Source: Seminavis robusta | Lineage: Eukaryota; Bacillariophyta; Bacillariophyceae; Naviculales; Naviculaceae | NCBI GenBank assembly: GCA_903772945.1 | Contig: CAICTM010000575.1 | Span: forward strand, 1 to 58,580 | DNA length: 58,580 bases | Direction: 5' to 3' | Shown here: positions 53,112 to 58,580 of the stretch, one piece after another | How the letters are laid out: each line of letters begins with the position of its first letter | Position numbering within the stretch: position 1 is the stretch's first letter | The notes under the pieces: generated by a model | What the model saw: only the letters and a program-made list of their open reading frames with translations | The model's database searches: none | What the model was told of the DNA's origin: nothing | Position numbers and translations under genes: made by a program

Positions 53112-54918
53112 GGTCGGAATTATCTAATGAATTCCAACTTGCCAGAGTCAAGTCTTGCACACGCTCTATCTGTCTCCAAGACGAAACAGCTCGATACTCA
53201 TTCGCTATTGTTGGACGCATCCGAAAACCCCCGGAATATCCACGATACTCTTTCATCTATCGGTACTAGTACTGTACGTACATCATTCGGCTACTTTTCC
53301 CACGCAATTTGCCAGGTGTTGTCTCACTCGTGCAACGAGAATCTTCGCTGATAAATTTCACGCCGCTAAGTCTACACGAATCCACGAGCGTTCCAGGTCT
53401 CACTATTTCCTAAGTACCAAAGCATTCAAATTTGAAGTGTTTCCCACGCCCTGCAGCCTTTCTGAGTTGGTTTTACAGCGTGGAAATGTTGGCAGGAAGA
53501 GGTACCCAGTACAGCTGTACGGTACAATACCAGTACTAGCTACCGGTAGCTACCGTAGCTAGCAGAATAGCAACGGAATTGGAAGCAACAGATGGGGGGG
53601 CAACCGGTACCGGTAGGGGGGGCTTGAGCTTGCCATTGCAAAGAACCAGTCTTCACTAAGTTCGGCGTTGGTTTTACCGAAATGCGCATTCTATCTGATG
53701 ACTTTACGCATATGCGTAATGCTTACTGTACAACTGGATTCTGTGGTGATGGTTGCCACACGTTTTCCTGCACGCGCCTGTTCTGCTCTGCTCTGCTCTG
53801 CTCTGCCCCACTACGATTCTTGGTACCAAGCATCAAACTTGGGAAGATGGACCATTTCATTGACTTCATTGAATGCAGTCTCAGCCGCAACGCGCCCAAC
53901 ATCTTCATCCTTGTCTGTGGTGTTGCCTGAGGGAAGCTTCGGATTTGCTCTTCCCTGGTGCCTCCAATGTTGTCGTTTTATCCTTATCAGCATCACTGCG
54001 TATTGAACAAGCGTCCAGGATCTGCACGGGAAACAAGGGGTGGACGGCCTTCGACTTCATGGCCGTCGTCGCGGCGCTCTTCTGACGCCGCCCAAACATG
54101 ATGCCGTATAAAGGAATCCGCTAATAATCTAGTAGAGGAAAATGCAACGATCAAAGCACTGCTTATGGTCAATACAAAGGAGTGTTTTAGTTGTAGGCGT
54201 CCTCAGTAGCTTGGCCTGGGTAGTAGATCCTCAGTGTCCAGGGACAAAATCCTCGTTGAAGGGAGCCCTATTGTAGATATCAGAGCTGGAAGACCTCGAG
54301 GTAATGAGCTGAGTCTTCTCTTCGACGTGGGCGTGCTGGTCACCCAGCTAGCCCGGGATAGTTGGAGTCAGACAGAAGATGACTCAGATGCTACGTTTCA
54401 ATGTGCAGAAATCGCGAAAAAGGGACGGCTGTAGCCTGAGTTGTGGTCTTTGCTTCGAAGGCAGGAGTTTGTTTGCTGCTTTTCTTTCATTTGTCGAATT
54501 GCCCACTGCAGCCGACTAGACTGGACGCAGCAGCTAGCTAGCCAGTGAGTTGCCTATGGTTTTGAAAAGCCGAGCCCTTTCATACAAACGCAGCACTTCC
54601 CGACACATGATGTCCTTGAACTAATCTATAATGTGGAAGTTCGATGGATGCGTTTACTGTCCAATGCTATTGATCTAGCCACAGTAAGAGTATATTGTCC
54701 GTTTCCGCTACATGTACAGCAGCACTCTGCGACGGCGATTGGAACGTGATAATGAATCAAGTAGATACAAACGTTCGCTGGACGACTGGCAAGAACCCCA
54801 TGGGATGCAGGAAGGAAGAACAATCCAGCCACACGCGAAATGTTATCACAGTCAGTACGTAGGATTTGCTTGAACACCAACCATGCCAGGTGAATTCAGC
54901 CAAACAAAACTATGAATA
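53112..54918. other. Spacer between the two transporter paralogues
   Basis: 1.8 kb without a supported gene. It includes a GTAC/TAGCTACCGG cluster at 53500-53620, with a GGTACCGG palindrome flanked by G runs, and a TCTGC microsatellite at about 53779-53805. Confidence 0.55.
53779..53805. repeat. TCTGC pentanucleotide microsatellite
   Basis: Five consecutive CTCTG/TCTGC-type units (TTCTGCTCTGCTCTGCTCTG). Confidence 0.85.
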
Positions 54919-56718
54919 TCATGCTCGTCGCCCGGAGATGCGATACGAGCGTGCTTGTTGCCCTTTCGATCGTATTCTTTGTTGCTTTCGTCTACTCGAT
55001 GCGTTTCCTTTGGAACCGCCAAATGTGAGTGCGTCTTCCTCCCCCATCTGCCCCTCCAAGTCCTTGAGCGGTTTCGGCGGAGGGGACAGAGGTACTTTTG
55101 TTTTCGGTGCCTTTTTCTTACCCATAAAGCTCTTTGTCGTCAAGGCTGTAATGAATACGACAACACCAAAAATGTGCTCATATGTGCACTCATTGTCAAA
55201 CAGGAAGAAGGAGATGAATAATGTAGCTGCCCGTCTCACAGTAGATGTCATGGACATGGTCAGTGCTCCAAAATTCTTGGTAATAGCGGCACTGCAGGAG
55301 CTTCCAAAAAAGCCCATGCTGCTAAAGAGTACAATCATTGTGACTTTGCCCACGACATCCCAGGTGATTTCCTCTTCTGCTACGCCAGCAGTCCATTCGT
55401 CGTAGGTTCCGGGTCGGGAGAGCCACAGCATGCCGATGCGCAAGTCACCAAAAAACATGGCGGTCGCCGTCACTGCGATGAGCGCCAGCGAGTACATGCG
55501 AAAGATTAATTCATCTTGTCCGACACCGTAGTTCTTCATGATAGTCTCACTCATAATGTTGGTTGCTCCATCACACAACAGACTGATGGTCAGCATGATA
55601 ACTCCAAGCGGTTCGAAAATGGCATTGGAAGTAGCATCTGCCTGCATAAAGATGGCAAGACCTGCCACCATGCAGAGTACGACCAGATAATCCACCAGTC
55701 TATATCGCTTTCCAGCCATCAATACACCAAAGATCATGGTAAAAACCACACGGCTGCTTTTCATCAATGTCTTGGCAGGGTAGTTAATGTAGTGCATGGC
55801 CATGTTGGTCATGGCCATATCAATGGCACTGAGCACTCCCAAGCCGATATACATGTGAACGGGTACTTTTGGATGGGAATGCTTGACCCGCGCTGCTTTG
55901 GCTTCCCTATGATTCACCAGAGTCCTCATTCCATAACTCAAGGCCGTATAGCCCGCAAATTGAATCATGGCAAGAAAAAGTCCCAGATTTCGATTGCAAA
56001 TTTCCACCGAAACAAATTCCTGCAGGTATCCAAAGGATAAATTGAATCCAAACACACCGGCGGCGCAGACGCAAAACTGGTAGGGACCACTGAGGTGACT
56101 AATGTCCATTCCCAAGACCACCACGGGTTCCCCGCCCAGCTGAGAGATGTTGCTAATGTTCCTGCGGAATTGTGATCGATGTGTTGATGCGAATTGTTGT
56201 TGTTGTTGTTGTCTCCTCTGTTTCACACCTGGTGGTATTTGTTGTTGTGGAGCTCTTGCAACACCCTTTTTGGGAGTAGTTTCCTTCCGCTCCTCTCGAC
56301 AACCACAAGAACACGCCTTGGTCAAGCTGTTGCGAGGTTGTAGCGGGTCCGAATTTTCAGTGGTATACCCATTGTTGGCAAAGGAAGACAGCACCGACGA
56401 GTCATCTTCATCTTGTTCGTCTGGGGGGTATCTGGCATCACTTTCACAGTCGTCGTCGTCGTCGCCGTCGTGGTAGTATATTGCCTCTTCATCATCATCG
56501 TCGTCACTGCCACTCGACATGTCACTCTGAGTGTGAGGGTTCGTGTCATTCACAAAGGAAACAAAGGAGTCGTTGACAATCACTACTTCTCTATCCTCAA
56601 TAATAGGTGTTCCCATTGCGGCTTCCGCACCAATACATGTAGATATTTGGCTGCCAGATTGTTCTGGTGAGGATGCCTCTGTGTCGCTCATGATCGAGGA
56701 ATCCTTGTGCAGGCTCAT
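54919..56718 (-). CDS. PAPS/nucleotide-sugar transporter, SLC35B3 (PAPST2)-like, paralogue 2
   Basis: 599 residues, single exon, first ATG at 56718 reading MSLHKDSSIMSD. The 200-residue N-terminus is acidic with a poly-Gln run (around RRQQQQQQFAS) and differs completely from paralogue 1. The transporter core (~205-500) is about three-quarters identical by eye: QFCVCAAGVFGFNLSFGYLQ, YINYPAKTLMKSSRVVFTMI, DATSNAIFEPLGVIMLTISL and MGFFGSSCSAAITKNFGALT. The C-terminal tail is Lys/Arg/Ser-rich, as expected of the cytosolic tail of a Golgi protein. Core conservation against divergent tails suggests an old tandem duplication with retained transport function. Substrate identity (PAPS, UDP-sugar or other) needs assay. 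Confidence 0.85.
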   Translation of the reverse strand: MSLHKDSSIMSDTEASSPEQSGSQISTCIGAEAAMGTPIIEDREVVIVNDSFVSFVNDTNPHTQSDMSSGSDDDDDEEAIYYHDGDDDDDCESDARYPPDEQDEDDSSVLSSFANNGYTTENSDPLQPRNSLTKACSCGCREERKETTPKKGVARAPQQQIPPGVKQRRQQQQQQFASTHRSQFRRNISNISQLGGEPVVVLGMDISHLSGPYQFCVCAAGVFGFNLSFGYLQEFVSVEICNRNLGLFLAMIQFAGYTALSYGMRTLVNHREAKAARVKHSHPKVPVHMYIGLGVLSAIDMAMTNMAMHYINYPAKTLMKSSRVVFTMIFGVLMAGKRYRLVDYLVVLCMVAGLAIFMQADATSNAIFEPLGVIMLTISLLCDGATNIMSETIMKNYGVGQDELIFRMYSLALIAVTATAMFFGDLRIGMLWLSRPGTYDEWTAGVAEEEITWDVVGKVTMIVLFSSMGFFGSSCSAAITKNFGALTMSMTSTVRRAATLFISFFLFDNECTYEHIFGVVVFITALTTKSFMGKKKAPKTKVPLSPPPKPLKDLEGQMGEEDALTFGGSKGNASSRRKQQRIRSKGQQARSYRISGRRA

Positions 56719-57084
56719 CACAATGGCGCCAATTACTTTGTCTTGCTACCAGTATGAGAGAGGTGCCGTGTCCGTAAGTTCTTGCTCAATTGTTACGTTT
56801 GTGGTGGCTGACTGACTAGCTAGGTACCAGTGTGGGAGTGATTACCTGGTGCACCATGGTCGATAATAAAATTTGAACTGGTACGGTAACACGTGTGTCT
56901 CAAAATTGCCCGCCGGCTGGGTATGGTACTGCACCCTACGATACATTGTACGGTACGGTAGGAGATAAGTGGATGGATGCAAAAGCCTACGGGCACATTG
57001 GGTTGCGGGTCCGCGCCTAACAAAAGCACGGCGAGGGGGGTTGAGTACACTATTTCGACAGTCTGGCATGCCTCTCCGAGAAAT
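56719..57084. other. Upstream region of transporter paralogue 2
   Basis: 366 nt with GTAC motifs (GGTACGGTAAC, TTGTACGGTACGGTAGG at 56945-56961). No coding sequence supported. Confidence 0.5.
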
Positions 57085-58580
57085 TCAACTTACTTCTCCG
57101 CGCCAAGTTTTTTGAACTCCCAACAACTGATTCTTCGATAGAGATGCATCATACAGCAGCGCCTTCTGAAGATGAGGTTCCAGCTTCGGCATCTTTGGTC
57201 TCAGCTTCTCTTCAGCCACCTTCAAGAATGCTTGCATATCCAATGCCGCAAGTACTCGGATGAATACTGTCCTCGCATCAAACAAAGTGAGTTCTGCTGT
57301 GGCTGCATTTCAGCAGCCAGTGATGCCTCTAATGCCGACGGTAAGAATGACTTGACATTGTCATACAACCTCTTCTTATTTGCTGATGGAACCAGACCAA
57401 CGTTCAGCAACATCTTTGCCTCACTCCGACCTGATTTATTGAATTCCAGGATCTCAGGGACTTCATTTGACAATCTCATGAGAGCAAGACAGACACAACG
57501 AAGGGCAGGGACATTCATTGGAATCCCATGCCGAGTGAGTTCTGGATACCCTTTTGTATCCACTGTTGCTATGTCTCTACGTTTGTATTCTGTTGGTGCT
57601 TTGAAAGAAGCATAGTGCTTTTCTAGTTTCTCTTTTTGTTTTCTTACAGAAGTATTGTTCCATCTATCTTTCAAAAGAGCTGCACCTTCCTCATTGTTTT
57701 CGAGAGAATGAATCATTGCCGGTTCCACAATGCCATCAAAAAGCTGGAGGAACGGATCAACTATTGTTGGTGGGGTAACTGGTCGCTGTGGTTGAGTTGG
57801 TTGTGCCGCCGCTGCTTCGTCTTGGTTATGGCCTGGTTGAGTTGGTTGTGTTCAGCTGCCTGTTGCGGCAATCCATTGCCAGTGGTATCAATGTAAGCTC
57901 CTTTGACCAGCCACTGTTTTTGTTATACGCGTTCTGAAACAATTCCTTCTTTTCAGATTTGCTTGGTGGGATCTCCTCATCCTTCTTGTCGGCTGTTGAA
58001 ACTCGGAGGAAGAATCTTTTCTTTATCCCTTCTTTGTGTCAGCTAGTGACACTCTCCGGGACTTTGTTGAGTATAGGTGCTTGTCACTTTAGTGATTTTG
58101 TCTGGGATGAATCCTCTCAATGCTTCGGTGATCGGTTCATCCATCCAGGTGGTCTTGTTGAGCGCACTCTTCAGCTCGCTTGGATCATTCAGTTGTGGGA
58201 GTTTCAGCTCCCTGGCAACAAGGTAGGCCCAGTATACCGCGGGAACCCAAAGCCCATGCAAATTCCTCCTCGTTTCGGCCAATTCCAAGAACTTGGAGAC
58301 CATGGCGGCATGTTGGACACCTGACATGGCGAGTAATGCTGCTGTCCTCTTGTCAATGCACGCCACGAATATCCAACCGGAGCTGTGGCGACGCGGAGGG
58401 TTGTCTGTTAGTGTGTTTGGGAGATACTGTCGCCGTCGCCACGGCTCTGGTTTGGTTTTGATGGACCTGTGTTACCTCTCCGGTGTCGAGAGCAGTGCTT
58501 TGCCCTCTTGTTGAGGCTGTGCCGCTGCATGGCATCGAGTAGTTCGGCATCTTCACATATAAACTCTGGGCCCATTTCCT
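57085..58580 (-). pseudogene. Fragmentary minus-strand coding region running off the right edge
   Basis: Several minus-strand stretches look protein-coding but do not join into one clean model. A 5' exon-like piece lies at ~58578-58482 (GPEFICEDAELLDAMQRHSL), ending at an AGAG/GTAACA donor. A continuation from an AG at ~58409 runs to a stop at 58043 (TRRNLHGLWVPAVYWAYLVA). A Gln/Pro-rich piece at ~57850-57730 leads into IVEPAMIHSLENNEEGAALL and runs to ~57290. A further piece in a shifted frame (ALDMQAFLKVAEEKLRPKMP) lies at 57285-57085. The last two seem to be one protein with a frame break near 57290. It may be a decaying gene or mobile-element ORF, or a multi-exon gene with introns I cannot place. 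No family recognised. Confidence 0.4.

Noticed and set aside
1..58580. CRISPR arrays, operons and bacterial ribosome-binding sites
   Set aside because: No regularly spaced repeats with unique spacers. Genes have spliceosomal introns and long separate intergenic regions, so the DNA is eukaryotic.

Overview
The window reads as nuclear DNA of a single-celled photosynthetic stramenopile, most likely a pennate diatom. Its genes are dense and intron-poor, with short GT-AG introns (about 40-110 nt where I could define them). The intergenic spaces are rich in short GTAC-centred palindromes. Several proteins look like known families carrying long low-complexity extensions. No species can be assigned from sequence alone.

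Layout from left to right. 1-2606 (minus) is a long ORF leaving the left edge, with two zinc-ribbon-like Cys pairs and no recognised function. 3461-4603 is a secreted transglutaminase-like protein. 5591-7902 (minus, five exons) is sulfite oxidase. 8833-11515 (minus, three exons) is a FadE-type acyl-CoA dehydrogenase. 13024-14703 is a single-pass membrane protein of unknown family. 15398-18110 (two exons) is an acidic protein with a BAR-like helical core and a PH-like region. 19021-20257 (minus, two exons) is a Cys-rich type I membrane protein. 20892-25904 (minus) is a 1670-residue modular protein with ten basic repeats and five C-terminal WH2-like motifs. 27437-30384 (two exons) is TAF5, and 30759-33839 is a peptidase-U32 family protein.

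The right half is more accessory. A 10-bp minisatellite (34051-34322) precedes a roughly 23-exon secreted, lectin-like, EF-hand-bearing gene (35208-42677). Its reading frame is broken by three small insertions. It is followed by a repeat cluster with a truncated tyrosine-recombinase ORF (43365-44820). Then comes a large five-exon CEMIP/TMEM2-like G8 and beta-helix protein (45525-50230), a short ORF, and two tandem PAPS-transporter-like paralogues (51378-53111 and 54919-56718, both minus). A fragmentary coding region (57085-58580, minus) runs off the right edge.

The genes do not form an operon-like unit. The only thematic links are sulfur metabolism (sulfite oxidase and two PAPS-type transporters) and cell-surface or secreted carbohydrate-binding proteins (the broken lectin gene, the CEMIP-like gene and the Cys-rich membrane protein). 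Exon boundaries were placed by hand from GT/AG signals and frame continuity, and transcript data would be needed to confirm them.
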